64,000 bases of DNA from JAAZMI01 sp964603615 (lineage in GTDB: Bacteria > Bacillota > Dethiobacteria > DTU022 > UBA8154), in contig CAZRVU010000002.1 in NCBI GenBank assembly GCA_964603615.1, forward strand, positions 1 through 64,000. The letters are read 5' to 3'. The notes beneath the pieces were generated by a model. That model was not told where the DNA came from, did no database searches, and saw only the letters and a program-made list of their open reading frames with translations. Positions 27,342 through 35,897 of the stretch are shown piece by piece (positions within the stretch are counted from its first letter, which is position 1; every line of letters begins with the position of its first letter). The position numbers were made by a program, and so were the translations under genes.

Positions 27342-28028
27342 TCAAAACAAAACATTCCCACCCGGTAGTTTTTCTATAAACTGCACCATCAAAGGAAACA
27401 AAAACACGATCACTAACATAAGAAAAAGAATTATCGCTCCCAAAACAGCCAAAACGGGCAGAAAATAAGAAAGCGCCGCCCGCCCCCAGGAAAACTCGTG
27501 GACGACCCGTAAACCACCAATCTTCAGCCACAAAGACCATAAAAGGGCCACGGTTGTCAAAAAGCCAATCGTATTAAAGGCCATATAGCGGTTTAAAAGC
27601 CCTCCCAAAGCAACGACAACGTAGGGAAGCTGCCCATATCCTAAAACCGCTCCCAGAGCAAAAACATGACCCCTCCCTCCCAAAAGCTCAGCGGCAAAGT
27701 TTCTGACGGCCACCATTAATAAAAAATATAACGGTCCAAATACAAGTTGTGTTAGTAGGGTGGCCAAAGGAAAGAAACGGGATACATTTTCCTCCATTTC
27801 CGGAGAAAAAAAAGAGGCAGCTTCCGGTGGCATCATAAAAGCACCTTGTCCCAACCCGCCGTTTAGACTAATATTATTAATATTAATTGTAGCCAAAGAA
27901 ACAATTATGCTCACCGATAAATAAACAGCCAACCCGCTCCAAATGTTTCTGGTCCGGGCAATGCGGGGCAGGCCTTTAGAATAATTGAATAATATATCAA
28001 AAAAATCATCAAAAACTTCTTTAAACAT
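27342..28028 (-). CDS. Yip1-domain membrane protein
   Basis: A 228-residue protein with five predicted membrane helices and the Yip1/YIF1 domain pattern (soluble N-terminus, then GLAVYLSVSIIV and later LGAVLGYGQLPYVV, LLWSLWLKIGGLRVV). The function of bacterial members is unknown. The ATG at 28028 follows GAGGAGGCGCT. It is 19 bases after sppA and read with it, so it may be a membrane partner of that peptidase; this is inference from position only. Confidence 0.75.
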   Translation of the reverse strand: MFKEVFDDFFDILFNYSKGLPRIARTRNIWSGLAVYLSVSIIVSLATININNISLNGGLGQGAFMMPPEAASFFSPEMEENVSRFFPLATLLTQLVFGPLYFLLMVAVRNFAAELLGGRGHVFALGAVLGYGQLPYVVVALGGLLNRYMAFNTIGFLTTVALLWSLWLKIGGLRVVHEFSWGRAALSYFLPVLAVLGAIILFLMLVIVFLFPLMVQFIEKLPGGNVLF

Positions 28029-28047
28029 AGCGCCTCCTCATTTTTCT

Positions 28048-28920
28048 TTATTGAACCAGCAGGCTCCGCTCCCGCAAGAAAGAAGGAAAAAAATTGTTCC
28101 CCCCCTGTGAACCCGCCAGCATCATATTCCAGAATCCCCGGCGGCCATAACGGTATATTTGAGGTTTTCCTTCAATGCCAGCTTTTTTAGCAGCAATATC
28201 CAAGGCATCATAAAGATTGCCCAGTTCGTCAACCAACCCCACCTTCAGAGCCTGTTGGCCGGTTAAAACCCGCCCATCGGCATAAGCCAACACTTTTTCA
28301 CGACTTAATCCCCGCCCCTCTGCGACGATATCTACAAATTGTTCATAAATATCCATGACCATCGTCTCCAACAGTTCTTTCTCTGCAACAGTTAGGGGGC
28401 GGGCAGGGTTTAAAGTATCCTTATAAATACCACTTTTAATTACCTCATAATCAATGCCCAACAGATCATACAGCCCCTGTAAATTGGTGGCGTCGATGAT
28501 TACGCCAATACTCCCTGTAATAGTAGCCGGATTAGCCACGATGTAATCAGCAGCACAGGCAATCATATATCCGCCGGAAGCAGCCATATCGGCCATAGAA
28601 ACAATGACGAGTTTGCCTTTTTGCCGGACTTTTTGCAGCTCCGCATATATTTCTTGTGAAGCAGCGGCAGATCCACCCGGGCTGTTAATCCGTATAACTA
28701 AAGCTTTAATCGGGTCTTCCCCGGCCTGGCGGATATCCGCCAAAAGACTGTCTCCTCCAATTACCTCTGAAAACAGCCCTGCCTCCCCGGCAGAAATCGT
28801 GCCCTGAACAGTAATTAAACCAATCGTATTTTCAGTAGCGGAAAAGGTTTTACGCCCCCTTAGAGCAGAAGGGGAAAAAAATTCCTTCACACCTAAAAAG
28901 ACAGCAAATAAGAGGAGCAC
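28048..28920 (-). CDS. sppA: signal peptide peptidase SppA (S49 family)
   Basis: Membrane-bound serine protease that degrades cleaved signal peptides. It has an N-terminal anchor, the catalytic Ser in ADMAASGGYMIACA and the Lys in VIKSGIYKDTLNP (Ser-Lys dyad), in the short single-domain form. The GTG at 28920 cuts the anchor short and has no ribosome site. An in-frame extension adds F-I-S-R-K-Y-I-I-S and a full helix. It follows a strong AAGGGGG (28964-28970) and has AUC at 28954-28956 seven bases later, but no ATG, GTG or TTG. The true start is thus unusual, or one base is misread. Confidence 0.92.
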   Translation of the reverse strand: MLLLFAVFLGVKEFFSPSALRGRKTFSATENTIGLITVQGTISAGEAGLFSEVIGGDSLLADIRQAGEDPIKALVIRINSPGGSAAASQEIYAELQKVRQKGKLVIVSMADMAASGGYMIACAADYIVANPATITGSIGVIIDATNLQGLYDLLGIDYEVIKSGIYKDTLNPARPLTVAEKELLETMVMDIYEQFVDIVAEGRGLSREKVLAYADGRVLTGQQALKVGLVDELGNLYDALDIAAKKAGIEGKPQIYRYGRRGFWNMMLAGSQGGNNFFPSFLRERSLLVQ

Positions 28921-29151
28921 AAAGACAACGGCACTGATAATATATTTCCGGCTGATAAAAAGACCCCCTTTTTACCATTTCACTTCTTAATTGAAACCTG
29001 CCGCAACCTTCACCGCCCTGTACTAGATACTATTTCTCCTTTTGTAAATTCATTCCTGCCAATTATTTAAAAATCCTTTTTCAACCCCCACGATCTTTAG
29101 TACCCTTCGACCTTAAATATCTCCCACCCGGGAAAAAAATATCCCCGCTCT

Positions 29152-30777
29152 TTAAAGAGGGGGAAGGTTCAACTGGGTATTGATAAAATCCATAAAAAGC
29201 GGGTGCGGCCTGTGCGGGCGAGATTTAAATTCGGGATGAAACTGCGTCGCCAGATACCAGGGATGGCCTGCCAACTCCACGATCTCCGCCACCTGATCTT
29301 CCGGGTGGAAGCCGGTGACAAACAAGCCGGCTGTTGCCATGTTTTCTTGAAAAGAGTAGTTAAATTTATACCCGTGCCGGTGCCTTTCGTCGACGATATC
29401 TTTTTGGTAGGCCTGGTAAGCGCGGCTATCACGCAGCAGCGTGCAGGGATAGGTTCCCAGCCGCATCCTCCCCCTGTAAAGAGATAGCTCCTGTTCTTCG
29501 CCCCCCGGCAAAGGCTCGATCACTGCTTGCGGGGTTTTGGGATCAAATTCCAGCGAGTGGGCCTTTTGCAGGCCGCCAACATTTCTGGCCACCTCGATGA
29601 TCGCACAATGCATGCCCAGGCAAAGCCCCAAAAAGGGTACCCTTTTTTCGCGGGCAAAACGCGCCGCTTCAATTTTACCTTCAATACCCCTTTCGCCAAA
29701 CCCCCCGGGCACTACAATCCCCTGAACGCCAGCAAAAAGTGCCTCGCGCTCCTCTTTTGTGGCCAGCGCCTCGATCTGCTCCGCCCCGATCCAGCGAATC
29801 TTCACCTTCACATCGTGACAGGCTCCGGCATGACTTAGCGCTTCAACCAAGCTGGTATAAGAATCCTTATACGCGGTATATTTTCCTACGAGGGCAATCG
29901 TCATCTTTTTCTGCAGCCTGTTAATCCCCCGGACCATCTTCTTCCAGGCAAAAAGATCGGCTTTTTTGCGGGGCAACCCAATTTTCTCCAGCACAATTTT
30001 ATCCAGGCCTTCCTCCTTGAGAATCAAGGGCACCTCATAAATATTGTTAGAAGTTTTATTTTCAATTACTTCCCGGGCATTGATATCGCAGAAAAGAGCA
30101 ATTTTATCCTTGATCTCCCCGGTCAGGGGGTGCTCTGTTCTGCAGACAATCACATCCGGTTGGATACCGATGCCACGCAGTTCTTTCACACTGTGCTGCG
30201 TAGGTTTTGTTTTAAGCTCCTCGGACGGTTCTAAATAGGGGATCAGGGTCACATGGATATAACATACATTTTCCTTGCCCTGATCTGTTTTCATCTGGCG
30301 GATCGCCTCTAAAAAAGGAAGGCTCTCGATATCCCCAACCGTCCCCCCTATTTCACAGATGATTACCTCCGCACCCGCATCCCTGGCTGCACGCTTAATG
30401 TTCGTTTTAATTTCATTGGTAATGTGCGGAATAACCTGGACCGTTCCCCCCCCGTATTCGCCGCGGCGTTCTTTATTCAGCACCGACCAGTATATCTTCC
30501 CGGTCGTCACGTTGTTATTTTTTGTTAAGTTGGCGTCAATAAACCGCTCATAATGTCCCAGATCCATGTCCGTTTCCGTCCCATCGTCGGTCACAAATAT
30601 CTCCCCGTGCTGGTAAGGGCTCATCGTCCCCGGATCTACGTTGATGTAGGGATCCAGCTTTTGAATGGTGACTTTAAAACCACGGCTCTTTAACAAGCAC
30701 CCTAAAGAAGCTGCTGTAATGCCTTTACCCAGCGAGGACACTACCCCCCCGGTGATAAAAACATATTTGGCAACCAT
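29152..30777 (-). CDS. pyrG: CTP synthase
   Basis: Makes CTP from UTP with glutamine. The N-terminal synthetase domain (KYVFITGGVVSSLGKGIT) and C-terminal class I glutamine amidotransferase domain (catalytic Cys in FLGLCLGMH, His-Glu in TQFHPEF) give 541 residues. The ATG at 30777 follows AAGGAGACG. It lies 51 bases after speB with no terminator seen between, so pyrG may be read from the polyamine genes. No poly-G attenuator of the Bacillus pyrG type was noticed. Confidence 0.98.
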   Translation of the reverse strand: MVAKYVFITGGVVSSLGKGITAASLGCLLKSRGFKVTIQKLDPYINVDPGTMSPYQHGEIFVTDDGTETDMDLGHYERFIDANLTKNNNVTTGKIYWSVLNKERRGEYGGGTVQVIPHITNEIKTNIKRAARDAGAEVIICEIGGTVGDIESLPFLEAIRQMKTDQGKENVCYIHVTLIPYLEPSEELKTKPTQHSVKELRGIGIQPDVIVCRTEHPLTGEIKDKIALFCDINAREVIENKTSNNIYEVPLILKEEGLDKIVLEKIGLPRKKADLFAWKKMVRGINRLQKKMTIALVGKYTAYKDSYTSLVEALSHAGACHDVKVKIRWIGAEQIEALATKEEREALFAGVQGIVVPGGFGERGIEGKIEAARFAREKRVPFLGLCLGMHCAIIEVARNVGGLQKAHSLEFDPKTPQAVIEPLPGGEEQELSLYRGRMRLGTYPCTLLRDSRAYQAYQKDIVDERHRHGYKFNYSFQENMATAGLFVTGFHPEDQVAEIVELAGHPWYLATQFHPEFKSRPHRPHPLFMDFINTQLNLPPL

Positions 30778-30828
30778 GTTTTTCGTCTCCTTTTCCCCGG
30801 TTTTCGATGCCCGGGAAGCTAATAAAAA

Positions 30829-31695
30829 CTATAAAAAGGTGAGCAGTGCCTCGCGTATCATTTTTGCTCCCAATAAAGCTGTAATCTGTGCCTGGTCATG
30901 GGGCGGGCAGATCTCAACCAGATCAAAAGCAACTATCTGCTCCTTGTAATCCTCCAACAAACTAAAAACCTCCAGCAGTTCTCCCGGGAAAATGCCCCCC
31001 GGTTCCGGGGCAGCTACGCCCGGAGCAAAAGCCGGATCGATTACATCTAGATCCAAACTAATATACAAAGCAATATCTTTCAAAAGGGGCAAGGTTCTTT
31101 GGAGGGGCTCCACCAAAGAAAAAAATGATATTGCACCTTCCTGCAATCCGGCTAGCTCCTCTCTTTCGGCCGAACGCACCCCAAACTGGTAAAGGGTTAC
31201 CCCGGCCAACTGCTGCAGAAGATAAGCCACGGAGGCATGGGAAACAGCCACCCCCCGGTAGGCAGGGCGTCTGTCGGCGTGGGCATCCATCATTATTACA
31301 GCCATCTCACGGTGTACTGCCAGAGATCCCTTTACGGCTCCAAAAGTCAGCGTGTGTTCGCCACCGATCAAAAAAGGTTTTTTTCCCCGTTTTAAGAGGT
31401 AATCAACACTGGCAGCGATCGTATCTAACGATGAAACGGTATCCCCGGGCGGCAAAACGAGATCACCGGCATCATAAAAAGACAGGTCTCTTAAATCTTT
31501 TTGACGATAGATGCTGTACTCCTCCAGTGCTTGGGAGGCAGCACGCACGGCCAGCGGGGCAAACCGGCTCCCCGGCCGGAATGAACTCGTATCGTCCAAA
31601 GGAACGCCTAAAATTACCCCCTCGCCTGCCCTGCTATTATCCGCAGCCAGAAAGGCTCCTGCGTTTTCTGTTGGAGGGAACCCTGCTAAGCTCAA
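30829..31695 (-). CDS. speB: agmatinase (ureohydrolase family)
   Basis: Hydrolyses agmatine to putrescine and urea. The manganese-binding motifs are present: GGEHTLTFG, the DAHADRR segment, SHAS and SLDLDVIDPAFAPG. There are 288 residues. The start TTG at 31695 is 7 bases after GGTGGGG. The gene follows speE by 179 bases. With a pyruvoyl arginine decarboxylase just upstream, agmatinase is more likely than arginase or guanidinobutyrase. Confidence 0.92.
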   Translation of the reverse strand: MSLAGFPPTENAGAFLAADNSRAGEGVILGVPLDDTSSFRPGSRFAPLAVRAASQALEEYSIYRQKDLRDLSFYDAGDLVLPPGDTVSSLDTIAASVDYLLKRGKKPFLIGGEHTLTFGAVKGSLAVHREMAVIMMDAHADRRPAYRGVAVSHASVAYLLQQLAGVTLYQFGVRSAEREELAGLQEGAISFFSLVEPLQRTLPLLKDIALYISLDLDVIDPAFAPGVAAPEPGGIFPGELLEVFSLLEDYKEQIVAFDLVEICPPHDQAQITALLGAKMIREALLTFL

Positions 31696-31874
31696 TATAC
31701 TACCCCACCGCCTCTCTCGTCCCGGAAAACCCTGCCAGGGCAGCTCCTCCTGGGAAAAAGGCTGCTCCGGTCTTTAGATAATATTCTTCTTTCATAACTA
31801 GAACCTTAAACTTAGCTATAACCTTGGTTTATCCTCCCGTTTTCAAGCAGGTCTTTCCGGGATAAAGGCAAAAC

Positions 31875-32702
31875 CTAATCATCTAACAGTTCCTGCACAA
31901 AACGCGGCAGGGAAAAAGAACTTTTATGAATCTGTGGCGTGTAATACCTGGTGCCTCCCGGCAAGAGCTTCCCTTCCGGTTTTAGGGGATGATAATATTT
32001 TGAGCCCAGGGTAAAACTCCAAAGCCCCCCGGGGTAAGTGGGAACCGGTGCCAGGTAAAGATGGGTATGGGGGAAAACCGCCTTGATCCGGCGGAAAACA
32101 GTGCGAATAAGCTCCGCATTCAAAAACGGCGACTCGGTCTGCGCTACCAGGATCCCTCCCGGCTTTAAAGCACGGGATACCGACTCATAAAAGGAGGAGG
32201 CAAAAAGGCCAACCGCAGGCCCGACCGGTTCCGTGGAATCTACGATAATAATATCATACGCCTCCTGCAGGGAACGGACATATTCAATTCCATCGGCAAT
32301 TTTGATCTCTAGACGAAAATCTCCTAGTGCAGAGCTGAGCTCCGGTAAAAAGCGTTTGGATGCCTCCACTACCTGAAGATCAATCTCTGCCAGCGTAATT
32401 TTCTCTACCTGCGGGTATTTGCTTATTTCCCGCACGGCGCCGCCATCCCCCCCGCCAATCACTAAAACGGCACGGGGGTGCGGGTGCGTCCGTAGTGGAA
32501 TATGCACGATCATTTCATGGTAAACAAATTCATCGGCCACTGTCGCCTGCACCATACCATCAAGCACGAGCATGCGCCCGTATTGAAAAGTATCCAGAAT
32601 GGCTATTTCCTGGTAATCTGTCCGTGCCCGGTATAAAGTTTCTTTTATTTTACAGGTGAGCCCTAAATCGGGGGTCTGCTTTTCTGTAAACCATAGCTCC
32701 AT
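31875..32702 (-). CDS. speE: spermidine synthase
   Basis: Transfers an aminopropyl group from decarboxylated SAM to putrescine. The 275 residues begin MELWFTEKQTPDLGL and carry the VIGGGDGGAVREI nucleotide-binding motif and the DSTEPVGPA catalytic Asp motif. The ATG at 32702 is 7 bases after GGAGG; longer in-frame starts up to 32780 add a tail not seen in the family. It lies between the arginine decarboxylase and agmatinase. SAM decarboxylase (speD) is not in the window. Confidence 0.95.
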   Translation of the reverse strand: MELWFTEKQTPDLGLTCKIKETLYRARTDYQEIAILDTFQYGRMLVLDGMVQATVADEFVYHEMIVHIPLRTHPHPRAVLVIGGGDGGAVREISKYPQVEKITLAEIDLQVVEASKRFLPELSSALGDFRLEIKIADGIEYVRSLQEAYDIIIVDSTEPVGPAVGLFASSFYESVSRALKPGGILVAQTESPFLNAELIRTVFRRIKAVFPHTHLYLAPVPTYPGGLWSFTLGSKYYHPLKPEGKLLPGGTRYYTPQIHKSSFSLPRFVQELLDD

Positions 32703-32812
32703 TTTATTGCCTCCGCCAGCGATCAAAAATTTGCCCGTATTTTTTCCTTCCATCACATCTTCCGCAGATTTCCCGCACATTTCCCGGAGATCTTCCGCCT
32801 GCGCCCTTACCT

Positions 32813-33274
32813 TTACCAGAGGGCCACCAGGGCAATTGCCGCCCCGGCTTTCTCCACCCTGTGCTCGATGCTTTTTATTTTCATCCCTTTTAAGGGCAGG
32901 CCGCGATTTGAAAATGCCTCTACGAGCATTGCCTCTACCTTGGCCCGGGCCGTCTCTGCAGGACAGGATCCGGCATGTTCCATGATCACCCCAAAGCTCT
33001 CTTCAGTAAAACCGATCCCCACCGCAGCGGCGATGCGCTCCCCCTTTATTTCACTGGAGACTGCCCCGTAAGCAGTGGGTACAAAAGAGCCGGGCGGAAA
33101 ATTGATCCCGTTTTCTGCCTCCCGGCAGCCGGGAGGTAGAATGCTGCTCAACCTGACCAGATTTACATTACCGAGACCGGCTTTCAAAAGAGCTGCATCA
33201 AATGCTGTTAAAGCATGATCGGCTCCTGCTGCTGCCGCGACGATCATAAAACGTTGTGGTTGGACAAGTTTCAC
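32813..33274 (-). CDS. pyruvoyl-dependent arginine decarboxylase
   Basis: Converts arginine to agmatine with a pyruvoyl cofactor made by self-cleavage. The 153 residues contain the cleavage motif RLSSILPPGC, with processing expected between Ser43 and Ser44 to give beta and alpha chains. Also present are the GSFVPTAYG and AAAVGIGF segments of the PvlArgDC family. The start GTG at 33274 is 7 bases after AGAGG; the longer TTG start at 33319 has no site. It is the first enzyme of the arginine to agmatine to putrescine to spermidine route encoded by this cluster. Confidence 0.94.
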   Translation of the reverse strand: MKLVQPQRFMIVAAAAGADHALTAFDAALLKAGLGNVNLVRLSSILPPGCREAENGINFPPGSFVPTAYGAVSSEIKGERIAAAVGIGFTEESFGVIMEHAGSCPAETARAKVEAMLVEAFSNRGLPLKGMKIKSIEHRVEKAGAAIALVALW

Positions 33275-33563
33275 CGGGCCACCTCTTTCCATTTCCTTGA
33301 ATTTGGGTATAAAGGACAAGCCAGTTGCTTATGCAAATATACTGGAGCAATTATAACAAAATGTGCCCTAAAAATAAACAAGGGATCGGCCCGGATTCAT
33401 TAATTTTATAAATGTTTTTCATAAAATAAAAAAGGTAACTGCTTTCGGACCAGCCTGTGTAGTGTGTAAAACCTTGGAACAATCGTTTTATCTATTTTCG
33501 ATGGCCACAATCTGTAACATCCTGTTGTTGAAGTTATGATATACTTGAACAATCACTATCCCG

Positions 33564-33626
33564 AAAACACCAGGCGTAGGATTTTTAAAACGTATTTGTT
33601 AGACAAAACTTGTCCTGGTGTTTTTT
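33564..33626 (+). promoter_or_regulatory. leader hairpin before the cation antiporter, candidate attenuator
   Basis: A perfect 11-bp stem AAAACACCAGG / CCTGGTGTTTT (33564-33574 with 33614-33624) encloses a 39-base loop and is followed by two more T, then by the ribosome site (33627) and ATG of the antiporter. A smaller alternative hairpin GACAA/TTGTC (33602-33614) shares bases with the right arm. This looks like a terminator with a competing fold. The remainder of the 366-base divergent gap (33275-33563) has a TATACT at 33540 but no recognisable gene. Confidence 0.5.
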
Positions 33627-33640
33627 AAGGAGTACGGCCA

Positions 33641-34855
33641 ATGGGTAATTTCCCTGGTCAATTTAATAATGCGGCGTCTGTTCTTTTATCCCTGTCCGCA
33701 ATTCTGTTCGCCGGGTTTCTGCTCACGCGCCTTACAAAACTTGCAAAATTGCCCAACGTAACCGGTTATATTATAGCCGGCATCTTAATCGGCCCCTATG
33801 TGTTAAATATAATTCCTGGCGAAATAATTGAAAAAGCGGAATTTATCAGCGATATTGCCCTGGCCTTTATTGCCTTTGGCGTAGGCCGTTATTTTAAAAA
33901 AGAAGTTTTTCTAGAAACAGGTTTTGGTGTCATTGCCATCACTTTGCTGGAATCATTGCTGGCCGGAATATTAGTAACCCTATCCATGCATTTTTTCTTC
34001 CATTTGAATTGGGATTTTTGTTTGCTTTTGGGGGCAATTGCAACGGCAACAGCACCCGCCAGCACGATGGTTACTATTCGCCAATATCGTGCCCATGGAA
34101 ATTTTGTAAATATCTTACTGCAAGTCGTTGCCTTTGATGATGCAGTATGTCTTATCGTCTTTAGCACAGCCATCGCTATCATCAATGCCGATACCACAGC
34201 AAATATTTCTTTTTCTGAAATCGCATTGCCTTTGGTTTACAATATTGGCGCTCTGGTCATGGGCTTTGCTAGCGGTGCTATACTAAGCAAGCTGATTACC
34301 CCCAAAAGGCATGAAGATAACCGGCTGATCCTGACAATTTCATTACTTTTAGGTATTACAGGCTTATGTGCCGCGGTAGAGGTTTCACCTTTGCTGGCCT
34401 GTATAGTTTTTGGCACCACTTATATCAACATGACTAAAAACAGAAAGCTATACAAGCAGATCGAAAGATTTACCCCGCCAATTTTAGCGGTGTTTTTTGT
34501 AGTTTCGGGAATGAGCCTGGATATGAACTCCTTAAACACCTTGGGAATAGTAGGCACTTCTTATTTTATAATCCGCATTGCGGGTAAATATTTTGGCGCT
34601 TATTTGGGCTGCGTGCTGGCTAAAACAACAAAAGCTGTGCGTAATTATTTGGGGTTAGCCCTGATCCCCCAGGCCGGTATAGCCATTGGCCTTGCCTTTT
34701 TAGGCAAAAGAGTGCTGCCCGCTGCGATGGGCAACAGCCTGCTGGCGATAATACTATCCTCTTCGGTTTTATATGAGCTGATTGGTCCGGCAAGCGCTAA
34801 AATAGCGCTGCTCTATTCGGGTTCAATTAAAAAAAATGAACGGTTCAAACTATGA
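33641..34855 (+). CDS. cation:proton antiporter, CPA2/NapA type
   Basis: A membrane protein of 404 residues with about 12-13 helices, of the Na+/H+ exchanger family. The unwound-helix motif ATAPASTMVTIRQY and the paired acidic motif FDDA (ion-binding Asp pair) are visible, which in this superfamily marks electrogenic Na+(Li+)/H+ exchange. There is no C-terminal TrkA domain. The ATG at 33641 follows AAGGAG. It is alone on the plus strand, with its own leader hairpin and terminator. Substrate preference is inferred, not shown. Confidence 0.88.
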   Translation: MGNFPGQFNNAASVLLSLSAILFAGFLLTRLTKLAKLPNVTGYIIAGILIGPYVLNIIPGEIIEKAEFISDIALAFIAFGVGRYFKKEVFLETGFGVIAITLLESLLAGILVTLSMHFFFHLNWDFCLLLGAIATATAPASTMVTIRQYRAHGNFVNILLQVVAFDDAVCLIVFSTAIAIINADTTANISFSEIALPLVYNIGALVMGFASGAILSKLITPKRHEDNRLILTISLLLGITGLCAAVEVSPLLACIVFGTTYINMTKNRKLYKQIERFTPPILAVFFVVSGMSLDMNSLNTLGIVGTSYFIIRIAGKYFGAYLGCVLAKTTKAVRNYLGLALIPQAGIAIGLAFLGKRVLPAAMGNSLLAIILSSSVLYELIGPASAKIALLYSGSIKKNERFKL

Positions 34856-34872
34856 TGTTAAAACCAGACCTA

Positions 34873-34936
34873 AGCTGGCAACTGCACACACACGGGAAAT
34901 GATGTTTCGTCAGTGCAGCGCCGGCGCCAGCCTTTT
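34873..34936 (+). terminator. intrinsic terminator of the antiporter gene
   Basis: Two stacked stems, GCTGGC/GCCAGC (34873-34878 with 34925-34930) and CTGCAC/GTGCAG (34881-34886 with 34912-34917), followed by CTTTTTATT. It lies 18 bases after the antiporter stop. Confidence 0.75.
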
Positions 34937-34951
34937 TATTCCAACCCCCGG

Positions 34952-35578
34952 CTAAAAGGAGCCCGTCAAAAAAGGATTATAGCGCCGCTCATCACCAACG
35001 GTGGTTGGCGGGCCGTGGCCGGGAAAAACCTCTGTGTCATCGGGATAACTTAAAATTTTTTCCTTAATACTTTGAATCAACCCCGGGAAAGATCCTCCCG
35101 GAAAATCAGTCCTGCCAATCGAACCGGCAAAAAGAGTATCCCCCACAAAGAGAACCCCGTTAATATCTAACGTAATCCCTCCGGGGGAATGCCCGGGTGT
35201 TTCCAGCACTTTGATTTTGAGAGTACCCACCTGGAGAAGATCCCCTTCTTTCAAGTAACGATCCGGGGGCGCCGCCTGCACTCTTTTCCCAAAAAGCACC
35301 GAACTGGCCTGGGGGCTGCGGTATCTGGATAGCTCCGCCGCATGAGCCAACAGGGGAACCGTAAAGGTGGCCCTCAGCTCTTCATTGGAACCGATATGAT
35401 CGATGTGCGCATGCGTATTTACCACATATTTAACCTGGAGCTTTAAATCCTGCACCCGTTTGATAATCCGCCTCCCCTCATCCCCGGGATCAATAATCAC
35501 CGTTTCCCTCGTTTCCGGGCAAGCAACTAGATAACAATTGGTAGCAAAGGGGCCTACTTCTATTCTATCCAAAAGCAC
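34952..35578 (-). CDS. metallo-beta-lactamase fold hydrolase (glyoxalase II-like)
   Basis: A 208-residue hydrolase with the zinc motif NTHAHIDHIGSN, then ETPGHSPGG, GDTLFAGSIGRTD and FPGHGPPT: the small YcbL/hydroxyacylglutathione-hydrolase-like group. The substrate is unknown; thioester hydrolysis is a common role. The start is GTG at 35578, 7 bases after AAGG. It is convergent with the antiporter and divergent from cysteine synthase. Confidence 0.88.
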   Translation of the reverse strand: MLLDRIEVGPFATNCYLVACPETRETVIIDPGDEGRRIIKRVQDLKLQVKYVVNTHAHIDHIGSNEELRATFTVPLLAHAAELSRYRSPQASSVLFGKRVQAAPPDRYLKEGDLLQVGTLKIKVLETPGHSPGGITLDINGVLFVGDTLFAGSIGRTDFPGGSFPGLIQSIKEKILSYPDDTEVFPGHGPPTTVGDERRYNPFLTGSF

Positions 35579-35860
35579 TTTAACGCCTTTTCCTGTCTAG
35601 AGCCTCATCTGTCACAGAAAAAGGCTGCCCTCCTCATCTTATATTTTTCCAGCGCACTGCTTCAAAATTATTTTAGCAAGCTTTCTTTTAACTCGTTGCT
35701 GTGCCGGCAGTTTGGCGTGCCAAGTTGCCGTTGAAACCCATAACGCGACCCGTAGAGATTACGCCGCATCCTATGTGCTGATTATATCATAAGAAAATTG
35801 TTTTTTACCTGAAGTTGCTATTATTTATTGTAAAAAACATCTCCCACCCTTACTGGAGTA

Positions 35861-35869
35861 TGTTATAAT
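35861..35869 (+). promoter_or_regulatory. extended -10 promoter of the cysteine synthase gene
   Basis: TATAAT at 35864-35869 is preceded by TGT, an extended -10, about 29 bases before the TTG start. No good -35 was found. The remainder of the 319-base gap (35579-35860) holds no gene and no T-box or S-box that I could recognise. Confidence 0.6.
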
Positions 35870-35897
35870 TAACAAAAGAATAAAGGGGGCTTTGTCC

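Noticed and set aside
35600..35860. T-box or S-box riboswitch before the cysteine synthase gene
   Set aside because: None of the conserved T-box sequence (AAGGGTGGNACCGCG-like) or SAM-box core was present.
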